Shown: piece after piece, positions 30,401 through 58,500 of the stretch | Layout: the number at the start of each line of letters is the position of its first letter | How positions within the stretch are numbered: position 1 is the stretch's first letter | NCBI RefSeq assembly: GCF_020382885.2 | Contig: NC_058495.1 | Coordinates: 21,124,127 to 21,188,126 of the forward strand | Length of the DNA: 64,000 bases | Direction: 5' to 3' | From: Scatophagus argus | Taxonomy: Eukaryota > Chordata > Actinopteri > Scatophagidae | Translations under genes and position numbers: made by a program | Notes under the pieces: generated by a model | Databases searched by the model: none | The model's input: only the letters and a program-made list of their open reading frames with translations | Told to the model about the DNA's origin: nothing

Positions 30401-33400
30401 AAGTATTATCCTTGTAGTTGGTTTATGCTGTTATATTGTCCCAAAAGAGCTCATGTTTACAGACAGGATTAGGCTCCACTTAATTCATATGCAAATGTTC
30501 CATTTTCAAAACACAGACAGAGAAAGTCACAAAGAGCCTGGCAGCGAGGGACGACTTCGTTCTCTTTCTCTTCACTCTGATGACAAACAAGAAGACCTTC
30601 CTGCAGACTGCAACCCTTATTGAAGATATTCTTGGGGTCAAAAAGGTCAGGGTTGTCCTGGGATTAAATACTCAGCATGAGCATGTAAAAGCTGTTTATG
30701 GCCCTGTTAACGCCAGAGTTTAAAGGCTATGAAATCACTTTGTCATATATGCAGTTACACAATTGGCAAGCTAGTTATCTTCTGTTCTAGTTTTATGTGC
30801 CCCGCTTTCTTATCAGTCCAAGTAGCGTTTCCAAGTGGTGGTGGTGGTGGTGTTGTTGCTGTTGGCACTAATGTGCAGAGGCAAACTGGATCACTTTCTG
30901 TTGTCTTCAGAAAAGCAATTATCAACAGCACTGGACAAAATTGTGAGCACATTCACTCCAGTTGTAGCTTGCATGTGTCATTAAAACTGACAGTGACTTA
31001 ATTATCATTAACTAATTCAGTTATCTATACACGATAGCTTCATGTATATTAATTTATATACATTATATTAATTTAATGTATGTAAATTTGGTTGCTTTGC
31101 GTTTTCTCCTCGATATATGTCTGGTCCTGTTGATGGTGAAGACAGTCAGAGGCAGTTTGATGAAAGCATATCCTCTTCTTCCTCAGCTTTTGCTGTGCAA
31201 ACCACCTCCACACCTGATTTCACAGTGGAAAAGAATGTCACTAAGAATGTTGAGGGTGCATGATTCACAACACTCCCTGATTATTATTATTTACAGCCCG
31301 CCTGTGTGATCTGTAATGGTTTTACAACAGTTAGAATTTTAAATTAATTTTAGATAATTAGTTAAATGGAAGATTGCTAATCATTTTGCTAAAACCGGGA
31401 TATGCAGAGGTCAACATTTCTTGTTTTCCAAAACTCTCGTTGCTGTAATGGAGAATTTGGTGCATAAGAACACACACGTCCTCCTCTGTGACTGTTTTAA
31501 GTTCCCTGTTCCAGCATTGCTGTGGCTTTGCTTTCCATGTGTGGATTAGTCCCAGAGAAGCTAATGTATGCGTAGGCATACCTTGCATGGATTATGTAAC
31601 AGGCCTAAGGAAGACATCCTGAGAAACTGCGTTTGCTTCAAGTAAACCCGTCTTGAGCATTTGTCCGTACTGTTTACTTCTTGCCAGTTTCATAAATTAG
31701 AAGTCAAAATTAAATTATGTTTTTATTCAGTCATTTTTTAGCTTCTCTCCATAACCTGACCTATTGAATTATGAAAGAAACTGGTGGAGTTAAGCAGCTG
31801 TCAAACTCAGTCAGGGCCACAATGTGTTGAGTGCATAAATGTCAAGTGAGATTTCTGCTTGCTGTCAGTTTGGTAACAGGTCACGTTTGAATTTTTTAGG
31901 AGATGATCCATTTAGAGGGCATCCCCAACCTGTCGGGCTTGGTCCAAAGCTTTGATCAGCAACAGCTGGCCAACTTCTGTCGCATCCTGTCTGTCACCAT
32001 CTCAGAGCCTGATGTAGGAAACGATGACAAGCACACTCTGTTGGCCAAAAATGCTCAGCAGAAGCGTAATGCCAGCCCCTCACGGGCAGAGGTCAACCAA
32101 GGTAGGTTGCCTTCGTAGTACAGAGTCAGACTGGCTAAACATTGTGCCATTGTGAAAGAAAGGATCAGCAAATTAACTATTGCTGTTTGTCTTATAGTAA
32201 CCCTGCTGAACATCCCTGGCTTCATTGAGAGGCTCTGTAAGCTGGCTACTAGGAAGGTTTCTGAGGCCACGGGAGCTAACTTCCTGCAGGAGCTGGAGGA
32301 TTGGTACACCTGGCTGGACAACGCTCTGGTGCTTGACGCCCTCATGCAGATGGCAACAGAGGAGGCTGAGCAAAGCAGTACAGGTGAGACAACGCTCATT
32401 TCCCAATTTCCCCCCGGGATCAATAAAGTATTTCTGATTCTGATTTCTTGCGTCAATCCTATGGACTTTGATTGAGAGAGATTTTTTTTTCTCCTTCCTC
32501 ACCTTCAGAGTCTTCAGATGAAAGTTCTCTGGCCACTAGCCCTCTTAGACATCGACTGCCCCAGTCTATGAAGATCGTCCATGAGATCATGTATAAAGTA
32601 GAAGTGCTCTATGTTCTGTGTGTCCTTCTTATGGGCCGACAGAGGAACCAGGTACTTAACAGCATTTCCTCACACATTTCCTCCCTCCTTGAAGTTTAAG
32701 AATTTAAGAGTGTTGGGTTTGGTTATGTATTTCAGTCATCCCTGTACTGTGTCCCTGCACAGGTCCACAAGATGTTAGCTGAGTTCCGTCTCATCCCAGG
32801 CCTTAACAACCTGTTTGACAAGCTGATCTGGAGGAAATACACTGCTTCAAATCATGTGGTGCATGGCCAGAATGAGAACTGCGACTGTAGTCCAGTAGGA
32901 ACTTTTAACTCCTTTGAAACAAGCTCTGGGTAATTGAATGACACTTTATAAAGAGAAAGACAACTATTAACACGTGTTTTTCTCATTGTGCAGGAAATAT
33001 CCTTTAAAATCCAGTTCTTGCGGCTACTTCAGAGTTTCAGTGATCACCATGAGTAAGTGACCCTTCATTCGAATTCCGTTGAACCTGCCTTCTCCTTTTT
33101 AAGTTTTGTTTGTTTAAAATCTTGTGCCTGCCTTTCAGAAACAAATACCTCCTGCTGAATAGCCAGGAACTGAATGAACTGAGTGCCATATCTATGAAGG
33201 CCAACATCCCTGAGGTGGAAGCTCTGGTCAACACGGACAGAAGCCTAGTGTGTGATGGGAAGAAGGGTCTCCTCACACGCATCCTCACAGTCATGAAGAG
33301 GGAGCCTCCAGACTCCTCCTTCAGGTCAGCATCGCGTAGGGCAAAGATCAAGATGCAGGAGATAAAGATGGTGTCAGCCTTCTTGAAATAGTCAAACATC

Positions 33401-36400
33401 TCTGTTTGAAAGCACCAGGCTCTCTTCTCTATTCTTTTAAAAAGCGTTCTCAAGATTTGTCTCTCTAGTTCTGCTTTTATAGCTTTGCTGAACCTTTCTG
33501 TGTGCAGATTCTGGCAAGCGAGGGCAGTGGAAAGTTTTCTCAGAGGTGCCACCTCCTATGCAGACCAAATGTTCCTCCTGAAGAGGGGACTACTAGAGGT
33601 AAAACTACAACCAGAGATTGTTTTTCTCCTCATGCATGGAGGCAGTCAGTATTGCTTCTTGAACGAATGGCTGCTCAGTTTCTGCTTTTGTCCCTCGACA
33701 GCACATCCTTTTCTGCATCATAGACAGTGGCTGTACGTCTCGAGATGTCCTACAGAGCTACTTTGATCTGCTTGGGGAGCTTATGAAGTTCAACATCGAT
33801 GCCTTCAAAAGATTCAACAAATATGTCAACACTCCAGAGAAGGTAGAATTGCACACACTTTAAGTGTTTAGAAAAAGTGTATATGCAGGCCTAACAAAAT
33901 AAACTTTAGTGACCATTTCTCAGCCTCTGTGTTGGATGAACACGTGTGTCTCATGTTATGCTTTGATTTCTCTTGCAGTTTCAGACCTTCCTGACGCAGA
34001 TCAACAGTTCACTGGTGGACTCTAACATGCTTGTGCGCTGCATTGTCCTTTCATTGGACCGCTTTGAGAGTCAGACTGAAGATGTCAAAGGTAATGGATT
34101 TCCCTTGGGATCAATAAAGTATCCATCTATCTATCTGTAAACTGGGATGAGAATTTAACTCATGGAGGCTAGTTCATTCAATGGAGAAGTTAGTGAAATC
34201 ATGTCTTGACCTGGACAACTAGTCAAAAAAACTGACAAATGTAAACGTCCTGGATAATTTGGACACAACTACTTACATTAGGGATGTCGTTTTCTGTTAA
34301 TCTTTGCTTTGGGTATCCCAATACCCATTAAGTTGTAACTAACCAGTTGATTTTAAAGAAAAGAAGTGCTGAATTACTTGAGATAAAAGAAGCGTTTTCG
34401 TTTTAGTCTGGCACTTTAACACACTTCTTTTTTTTTTTAAGATTGTTTCACAGGAAGTGTGTGTGTCACACTACTAAACCCAAACAATACAAAATGACAA
34501 AGCAATAATTTGTCGTGTATTTTTTCCCCCAGTGGTGGAGGTACTTTCTGAATGCTGCCTGCTGTCCTACATGGCCAGAGTTGAGAACAGGCTGTCCTTC
34601 CTCTTCCGACTGATCAACATCATCAACGTACAGACACTCACACAGGTCTTGTTTCATTTTCACTTTATCACGTAGCGTCATCAGACTTACAAATAAACTG
34701 AAGTGTACTTTAATGTGAACTTGTAATGGCCGTCACAGTTGGCATTTTAATTGATATTTATTTGTTAGGGGTTTGTGCGCATTGTGATGCATTTGTCCCA
34801 TTTTTCCTGTAGGAGAACGTGAGCTGTTTAAACACCAGTTTGGTTATCTTGATGCTGGCCAGAAGAAAGGCTAAACTGCCCTTTTACCTCAACGCCTTGC
34901 GGGAGAAGGAGTATGCAGAGAAGTACCCGGGCTGCTTGCTCAACAACTTCCACAACTTACTGCGCTTCTGGCAGCGTCACTACCTCAACAAGGACAAAGA
35001 CAGCACCTGCTTGGAGAATGTGAGTAGCTCTTTTTCCTGTACACAGTTAAAGCATCAGTAAATCCTTTCATTTCACCAAAGTCTACACAAGCTGCAGCAA
35101 GAGTCTCTTCCCAGTGTGTGCTGTTTACCTTCTGTCATTTTTTTCTGTCATGTGTTCAAACGATTCTGACAAAGAATCACATGTATGCATGCTGTGCTGA
35201 CTGTAAAGGCAAACTTTGCAGCTTTTCAACCAGCTTTGTGTCATTACAGTGTGGGTAGGATATGCATATCAAGAGAGTATATTAGTCTGTTCAAGAGTGA
35301 GACAGAGCCGCCCTTCTGTCTCTCTCAGATCAAGTCTCAAACTGTAACGAAGCTGCATGCTCGAGCAGCTGGAGCGTGCATTGGTCCAGTGCAGTTCACT
35401 GCATCCTAGTTGTTCTAGTGCACCACAGCCCCTTTTCTCTGTATTCCCTGGTCACATAGCACCAATTTCAAGAATAATTGCATCCTTCTATTACTTAGAC
35501 AACCCACTTTCCAATGGTGAAATACTCCTTTAAGGACTTTGAGTTCTGCTGACACTATGAAGCAGCAATGTCATGAGGCTGGAATGCAAGCCTGTAGAGC
35601 TGGTTTAGACTTCAGTATTGGTTAAAATAGGAAAAAAACATTCCAGACAAATGATTTTAAAAATGTAGCTGAGTTTTGTTTAGAAGATACTTGCCTGTTT
35701 GGTCTGTACAGCTGTACACTCTTTCCACTGCTGGAAATATTTCCTAGAACCCAGGAAAAAGCCCTCATTTTCCACCGTAGGAAACATTGTGGTACTTTGG
35801 CCATGGTGCATCGCTGAACGAAAAATCCCATCACCACTAGTGAATGTTGCTGCCTGGTCAACACAAGCACGACATCTATCTTCTATAACCTCAGTTCTTA
35901 AAGCAGTAGCAGGTGCTTTAAGGACAGTTGAAGACCGTACAAAAATCCAAACTTGGTCAGTCATTCATTACGTTATTGTTTACACTGCTGTAGAAGTTGG
36001 CACATCTAAGCACAAGGTTGATCACTTTTTTTGTTTTTGAATTTTTTGTTTTACTGTTTTATTTAATGCTGAAATTATCACCGTTATATATGTGAGTTAG
36101 TATTGATCCAGCAGACATTCAGAAATACAGCTAATCCACGCTGATTTCTCTGTTGAGCATCCAAACGCTGTCCCTCACTCGAGAAGGCTAACTTGACAAC
36201 TAATTGCAGCTAGTAACTATTAGCCACGCTGTGTTGTTGGCTACATAATTACGATGTCATGTTCTAAATCCTCTCTTTTCCTAACTCCCCAGAGCTCCTG
36301 TATCCCCTTCAGCTACTGGAAGGAGACAGTATCAGTGCTGCTGGGCTCAGACAGGACTTCTCTGTGTGCCATAGCGAGCTACATTGATGAGCCCTTCATG

Positions 36401-36430
36401 GATCTGGACAGAGACCTGCTGGAAGATTGA
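27419..36430 (+). CDS. trpc4ap: TRPC4-associated protein (TRUSS), complete, 774 aa
   Basis: Helical-repeat scaffold that links TNF receptor 1 and TRPC channels and acts as a substrate receptor of the DDB1-CUL4 ubiquitin ligase. Coding exons: 27419-27544, 29620-29748, 29878-29994, 30109-30166, 30258-30313, 30517-30645, 31900-32101, 32198-32383, 32509-32651, 32763-32894, 32994-33052, 33139-33324, 33508-33598, 33702-33842, 33979-34090, 34533-34645, 34813-35019, 36293-36430. Every junction keeps phase and the sum is 775 codons. Matches to the family include SMEAMSFVTEDRK, FDLFGGVDLLVEILMRPT, KKTFLQTATLIEDILGVKK, FDQQQLANFCRIL, HEIMYKVEVLYVLCVLLMG, RFWQARAVESFLRGATSYAD and NFHNLLRFWQRHYLNKDKD. The N-terminus is shorter than in mammals (no Ala/Gly-rich leader). 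The ATG at 27419 follows an ETS-like CAGGAAG and a CpG-richer stretch typical of a housekeeping promoter. Confidence 0.95.
32410..32432 (+). repeat. Short retroposon-tail-like motif in a trpc4ap intron
   Basis: CCCCCCGGGATCAATAAAGTA, lying about 30 bp downstream of the exon 8 donor. The same core GGGATCAATAAAGTAT recurs at 34108-34123. This core is a frequent 3' tail of fish retroposons, but I cannot name the family. It contains AATAAA in the sense orientation. Confidence 0.45.
34104..34138 (+). repeat. Second retroposon-tail-like motif with CTAT repeats
   Basis: TTGGGATCAATAAAGTATCC followed by a short ATCT microsatellite, 15 bp after the donor of trpc4ap exon 33979-34090. The core is identical to the copy near 32415. 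The ATCT run is the usual extension of such tails. Confidence 0.5.
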
Positions 36431-37544
36431 CCTTCAGTGTGTACACTCAAAGTGCTGGCGATGAGACGGGGCAGAGGGTCACAGGGAGCATGGACACCGA
36501 AAGCTGGTGAGGACTCCATTGAGCTGAGCCATCCAGGCACTTTGTGACTGTGATCTGGATGTAAAGACTCACCTGTTTGCTGTCTGTACCTACGCATGGA
36601 GGCCATCGTCACAGATGTGAGCGGACATCCTTTGCGTGGTCGTCTCTTTTTGGTTTTTGTTTTTTTTGTCACTAAGTTACCATTCTCTTCTTCAAAGGAA
36701 GAGGGGGGGAAACCTGATTGCCCGCATCGTTTAACAGACAATTAAGAGACGTTGTGAAATGACACCTGCATTGGTTGTTTGCTTTAGGTGAAATTCAAAT
36801 AGAGCCTTTTATATAACCTATACAAAATTCTATGAAAAAAAAATATGTATGACTCAACAAATTATATGTAAGAAGAAAAGTTTCTTTTCACGTGGACTTG
36901 GTTGGTCACTCAGTCACCCATATGTGCGGGTCAGTGGTGTGTCACAGGGCTGCGATGAGTCACTGGCCTCACTGATCCCTTACGGTACAAACAGAGGTTG
37001 CATTAGACTTTAACGTTGTCCATCATTTTGACAGATTGGATCTTAATGTTCTCTTTCTTTGATGATAATGAAACAACCTGTTAAATGGAGTTTAATTTTC
37101 AAAAACAGCTCGATCGCAGTAACATTTTGAGCGATCACTTTTCATCTCAACGCCACATGAAGCAGATTTTTTTTTGTCTTGTTTCAAACTTGGGCGCAGA
37201 GACAGTGGAGGGAACTCAGTCATCACAGCCATCATGGTCAAGTATGGATGAAGCAGTTTTAGTTTTACAGAATCAGACCGTTAGAATTAAAAGATGAACA
37301 AACCATTCGCAATAAATTAAACTCGGTTAACTTGCCGTAGCCTGCCCTGAGCTCAAGACTTTTCTGCTCTTGCTTGGCAAGACTCTGAATGTGGATTTCC
37401 CAAGCACTCGCCTCACCAGGAGGAAATCCCACAGCAAACACTCCTTCTGCAACTAGTGCCCTCCTGCTGTCTGCACCTGGATAGAGAAGTACGCTGAGTA
37501 TGGTGTTGATGTCGGTGGTGATTTGCCCACATGGTCCAACGTGA

Positions 37545-37582
<38 letters not shown>

Positions 37583-38225
37583 GCTTTAGTTACCTCTGCA
37601 AAATGTGCTCTGTGCACCAAGTGGAACGTATCGTGATGCTAAGTGACTGCGACACATAGCTGGACAAGGAGGGGGGGGTGTCCCTACTACAGGTGGTCTG
37701 CATGTGGTTATTGACAGTTACAGTAGGTGACCGTCATTGTTCTAATCTGTCAAAATGACGGATGGCCTTGTTCATCATTGTTTTAAAAAAAAAAAAAAAT
37801 TTAAAAAGTCGGTCAGTGATGGAAAACATTCAGTTAACATGACCCCTGACTACAGCCTCTCTGTGGGCTCCATGACCACTCCACTGCCTGACCTGCTGGG
37901 GGAACTGGTGATTTTTGGAGTTTTTGCAGGGGTCTTCTCAGTGAACATTTAACCTGTCTGTGGGTCTGTTTTATTAGGTGGCTATTGTTGATTGGTGCTT
38001 TCTGGCTCTACTCAGCACATTTAGGTAGCTCGTGGGCCGGCTGGGGTCTTTCACAAATCAAATGGGGCTCCTCTTACCTAAAACCATCCATTGTTGGCTT
38101 CAGAAGCTTCACCCCAGGACTTGTTTCTTTACCAGGTTATTTTTGTTGATTTACTTTTGTCTTTGTTGAAAACAATGGCTTTTAGCTCTGGGTAAACTGT
38201 AGAATAAAACATTGCACAGATGAAA
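36431..38225 (+). terminator. trpc4ap 3' UTR and poly(A) signal
   Basis: Starts after the TGA at 36428-36430. Contains a 32-base T run (37548-37579) and an A run near 37785-37799. AATAAA at 38203-38208 is the best 3' end; another lies near 38328. No open frame here resembles a protein. Confidence 0.6.
37548..37579 (+). repeat. Poly(T) tract
   Basis: 32 consecutive T bases inside the long trpc4ap 3' UTR. Read on the minus strand it is a poly(A) run that could be the tail of an old retroposed sequence, but no body is recognisable. Confidence 0.8.
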
Positions 38226-38339
38226 TTGTTTTATTGTTTATTATATTTTAACACTTTTGTTGATTAAAAACGTCTTCATTTTGTAACAGAATCTGTATCC
38301 ATGTTTTGAGAGATGCTTTGGGAAAAGAATAAACTATGC

Positions 38340-40040
38340 AGGCGCTAGTGTTAAGAAACCACTTTCATTGTTCTAGGCTACACAAAGTTGTGTGAATTAG
38401 TCTTTTGCCCAGCATCATCAGCATTGGACTGAAGGGTTATGACTTTTTCCTCTGGTTTCTAGGATTTCTAAAAAAAAAAACCTTTGACTACAAGATGAGA
38501 ATGACAATCTTTCTGTGTGATGGCTCTTTTTGCATGGCACAACTTGATCTTTAGTTTGGATAAAGATGAAGCAGCGGGTGCGGCCTGATTGTGCAGCTGT
38601 TTCTGTGGACATGGAAGATGCAGAGCTGAACAGGTATTTGGTGTCTCCAATTAAAAGGGATGAGCTACCTCATATTTTACCTGCGCACCGTACAGATCAA
38701 ATCACTTCTAATGACAAGTGTACAGTTTTACTCCCAGCATGTCCTGAGTCATAATACATGTTCATGTGAATGTATAAGGGCATTTCCACAGTTGGCACCT
38801 GATGCCATGAGTCACTAGTGCTATGCCGCTTTGAGATGCAAACACAATTGTCCACAAACACTTGGAAAGCCTTTTATTTATTTTAAAGCTAACTAAGCAG
38901 AGATGTTTCGTTTATTTCCTCGCTTCGGTTCAGCATGTCTTAAATCTCTCGGTGGGTGTGCTAATTCAAGTTCATCTTCTGTGCTTTGCAGTGAAGTTCA
39001 TGCAGCGACACTTTACAAGTGCTTCTTCCTTAAAAATTCTCATTCTCGCTGCTGGATGCCCGAGATAATTGCGTTTTCTTGATGACATAATGTGATTTTT
39101 GACACAGGTTTACATCTGCAGTGGTGTCACATTCTTAGTACTGATAGTACGTTGTGATTGATCCTCCTATCGCTCCAGTCATATATCATGGAAGTAAATG
39201 AGGTTGTTGGTATAAAAACATGAATGTTGTGAGCCTAAAACTATCCAAACAATTTCTGAACCCTGATTTCTATACTTTTGTGAGCTGAATTTCAGAGAGT
39301 GATCATTCTGTGTGATGCACAAGAGAATTGGTTCTCAGCAGTTCTGCTATATGTGGTGTGATGCTCCTAGTAGGCCTTAGATTTCATTAGTCTGTGTAGA
39401 AAATGGTGAGATGTTATCCCTTTGGCCAAGAACATGCTGCATAGTGTTAAATATAACACTATTTGGTTTTTATTTTATATCCCTGATATTTGGACTTCAC
39501 TGGAGATTTATGTAATGTTGGGCATGTTTTACATCCACTTCTAAATTCATGTTCAAAACTTCTAGACCACGTGGTGCTTTTTCTAAAATCAAATATGATT
39601 GTGTCTCACCTCACCAGAATCGACAGCATCTGTAAAGTTTGTTAAAGAGACCATTTTACCAGATGCTGACAGTGGATTATATTCATGCTGTAAGGTTTAA
39701 GACAGTTTGTTTTAAATGACAGCCCATGTTCACGTTTGCGTTGACACTAAATAATGCATAAAATATCACATGGTTTTGTTTAAAAATTAACTTTAGTCGT
39801 ACTATCTAACACCATCTTTCAGAGATTCACGTTTCAGTTTCACGTGCTCCTGTAACTACTTCTGTAACTAACTTTCACCCTCATGTTCCTGCTCTAATGC
39901 TGGTATTGAACTTAATTTTCCTTATTTAACAGCTGTTTGTCAAATTAATAATATAATAAATTCTTCTTTAGACCTTCCTTGTGGCATTTCTATATTTATC
40001 ACACATTCACACTGGAAAAAGAGAGAGTCATATTCAAAGG
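38340..40040. other. Intergenic gap between convergent trpc4ap and myh7b
   Basis: AT-rich, about 1.7 kb, separating two genes that point towards each other. I see no coding exon, RNA gene or clear repeat. Confidence 0.5.
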
Positions 40041-40050
40041 TTTAAAGGTC

Positions 40051-40056
40051 TTTATT
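40051..40056 (-). terminator. myh7b poly(A) signal
   Basis: AATAAA on the minus strand, about 90 bases after the myh7b stop codon (40145-40143). The 3' UTR is very short. Confidence 0.75.
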
Positions 40057-40142
40057 TGGATGCACCCTTACAGTCGAGCACAGCTGTTGCAGCTGGCCGG
40101 CTGTGGTATGTTTAGTGGCCACAGCGTTCAGCCCTCACCGCA

Positions 40143-55113
<14,971 letters not shown>

Positions 55114-55475
55114 GGTGGCAACTCCTCGCCGGCGACCCCGAAACCGGACGCACCAGTGACAGACGAGATGGGGAATTCCTTTGGTAACAAAACAAAGCTT
55201 TACGTTAGAGTAAGTAGTTTTTCATATGCTACAGTCGTTCCTGTTATTTCAGCCTTCCACCTTTGATGAAGCCAGAAAACTGCTTGTGCGGTAAGAGGAG
55301 CGGATCCACTATCACCAAATGAGAAAACAAACTTAAAGGCACGTACACTGTGTTAAGTGTCACGTGCCAGCGAAGGTAAACAGCATTACTACACTTTTGT
55401 GAGTATACTTGTTACTCTACAGCACGCTGCAAAGGGCAATCACTCCGCGCGTAAAATGCGTAATAAACGACCTAC

Positions 55476-55550
55476 CAAACAAGTTGTGTCCACTGACCCG
55501 AGGACGACCACAACGAAATAACAGCCTGGTGAGATGTGCCCTCCTTTATA
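55476..55550 (-). promoter_or_regulatory. myh7b core promoter (TATA) and probable noncoding first exon
   Basis: On the minus strand TATAAAGG (55550-55543) sits about 30 bp before a probable start site near 55515. A noncoding exon would run to 55476, where a GTAGGT donor follows. A possible acceptor (ACCAAAG) lies near 55180, upstream of the coding exon that starts at 55113. TATA-driven promoters with a short noncoding exon are usual for muscle myosin genes. The splice assignment is tentative. Confidence 0.55.
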
Positions 55551-58500
55551 CTCTGTTTGTCAAGGTCACGGTCAGTGGACATTTGTCACTCATTAGCATA
55601 TGCCACCTCCTCTGACGCCTATTGGTGCTGAGCGCCTGTCTCAATTGACACAAAAGGAAAGCTACGTTTTTGTCATTGCGCTAAACCCAAGCCGGCTATT
55701 TTTGTATCCCAGTTATTTTATGCACTGTACACACCACTGCGAGGGAGTGGGAGAGAGTTGCATTAGGAGCATCCCTGTATGGGGGTGGAATTTTTTTCAC
55801 TCTGTGGATTTTGAAGGGCAGTGCATCATTGCGTCCGCCAGGACGGTGATTTTGTGCCGCATCTAGAAACAAAACGTGGAAATTTAAGAGAATGTTCTCA
55901 TGTAAACCACTGAATTATATGCATAGAAAATGAAAAGATACTTGAAGTTACAGCCAACAGTCTAACATAGGACATATCAATAATTTGGTTATTGTTTGGT
56001 TATTGTCACTTGTGTTTGTCAACCTCCTGTCAAACACAAGTGAACTCTTCCCACTTTAGGCGGCTGTGCTGCTCATGTTTCCCTTAAGTAATAGCCCTGT
56101 AGCTTTTTGTGTTGTAAAGTGCCAACAGAGATGTTTGCTATTGTGTGTGGCCACAGAGGATGCAACCTTAGAAGAGATTATTTCAGGAGCGGCATGGCAT
56201 TAAACATGTTACTATAAATACACAACATCATATTAATAGAGAGAAACATGGCGCGTGGCTCCTACCACACAATAAAGTTCCTCTTATGAATTTAAAAGCA
56301 ACAAGCGTGAGCAGCGTTTTATCCAAGATGTGTGACGAAAGATTCCACACTTAATTTTAGTTTTACAGGTTGTTTCCACAAAGCTGCAGCCAGAAATATC
56401 CACAGCTTTTAGTGCTTTGGGCCTCAGATGAGAAACATGCAGTATCCTGGTTGTAATGATCCCGTGGTAGCTCGTTGCGTGATACTGTCAGCCGTAGCTG
56501 CTATGATTTTGTGTATCCAGTAATTCGGGGATAAGTACTGCGCCTCTCACACTCTGGCTCCACCAGATCTGACCTTCAGAGCAAAGGGAGAGGTTGGTGC
56601 CTGGTATGAGAGCAGGGTGACAGTGCAGCACGGGGGTGGGGAAGGGGACCACAGTTTCTCAGAATAGACAAAGCCAGAGTCCAGCATTCCTGATAGGGAG
56701 ATTGACTGTTAATGGTTGGCTGCATTCAATTCTGCAAAAGTCACGAAGATAAGGTGAAGACGGCCGTCTGCTGCCAACCATGACTCAGTAACTTTTACAA
56801 TCCCTGAGAGGCGAGAGGCCTACTTGTCATATGACTGAAAGGTTTTGCTCTAATTCTCTCAACACACACATAAACACAGAGAGAAAAAAAATGGATGTCT
56901 TGACTTGAGGGGTGGCCATCTTTGTTGATGCCGCTATCTGTTGCTGTGGCAGACTGAGAGGTGTTGCCGTGATGGCTCAAACGTTCTTGGGCATCAGTTA
57001 GATAGAGCAGGCCTGAGCTATTCTGGGATAAGGGGCTCTTCAGAGAGGCAGAGGCTGGTTTGTGTACTATGTCACTTGCTGCACCATTTGAAAAGTTGGC
57101 ATGCTGATAACACATGAGGAGGAGATGAATCCCAAAGTCCCCAGAGCTGCTGGCTTTAAATAAGCCCCACATACTCCAGCACGTAAACACACACACAAAC
57201 ACAGAGTGAAGTGCATGCAGCATTAGCGTCGTCCCCCAGCACATCTCTCTGCTCTGCTACACTGCAGCCCAAGGCAACAGCTGACTTCTCAGAGCAGCAG
57301 CTCTCCTTACGTCCCCAGTGTTTCTCAAAATCATTTGGGCCCGAATGTGGCCAGGCCCATTAATGCTCATGTTTTGATTATTAGACATTTGTGCAGCTTT
57401 GAATTACCTCCCCGTATGAAATGACCAAACTGCGATCCTGCCGTAGGCCTCAGCCCCCGAAATGTTGGAGCCGAGTCCTCGGTTCGTTCTAGGGGATTGG
57501 CCAGCCAACAGGATGGTGATGTGCAAGTGAGGAGGCGACATTTTGGGCATCAAGACTTGATCTGGGGGTCGGTCACAGTTGTTTTAGATCATCATGCACT
57601 GAATGCCAGCAGGCTTAGGCAGCGAGATGGAGAGAGATTGGGAATTATGACTGCAGTCATTCTCACCGGCGTTTAATCACACACAACGCAGTCACGTCTC
57701 TCTCCTTGTTCGGCCTCTGCACAGGTGGGACCAGTCATCAGAAACAATGCTGTCAGAAGGCACACGCAAAATATTACTTCACTAAAATGAATGGCTTTTC
57801 AAATACTACTTTTATGGGGGGTTTTTTTTTTTGAAAAAGTGAAGTAAACAAGACGATGCAATAATCAAAAAGTATTCGCTGATTGTTTCAAGTTGCTTGC
57901 TCTAAATTTAAAGCCACATGAGACGAATTTCTTTAAAAATAGGTTGTAAAGTTAATTATTATCACTATTTATGTCTCATTATTTTCTTGAGACTCATGCA
58001 AGCTCTTCAAGAGGTCAATTGTGTATATTTCAGTAAACAAAACACAAAAATGTTTTTGTAACTATACAAAGTACTTTGTGCATACGTTTCTGTTACCATC
58101 ATTTTCTTTTCTCCTTTTCCGTATGTGCAAATATACTTGTGCTCGCTTGTTTGCTTCAGAGAACAAATTTTAATTTTGCTCTAAAGCTGTAACCTAAAAA
58201 TGGGTGGTGAAGCAGAGTTTCATTTTGGATCAAAGCATTCATGGAGGGTGGATATTTCTGTAATCGCCTCGCGCCTGCCCACAATACCTTGCAGCAACTG
58301 TGTGGGCTCAGGTCTTAGCCATCGGTTCATCAGAGTGGAGACGGGCTGACGCGTGGCACAAACACCCTCTAAAGCCTCAATTACTCGTACACACCCGCTC
58401 CAACTCCCTGACATCCACCCATACACAGGCAACAATAACACACAGCCGAGTTAATCAGACTTTTAGTGAGCCATTCGGGGGGCTTGATACCTCAGCTATT

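Noticed and set aside
56795..57244. 149-codon minus frame upstream of myh7b
   Set aside because: It has no domain or exon-like flanks, and part of it crosses a short CA run. I see no support beyond length.
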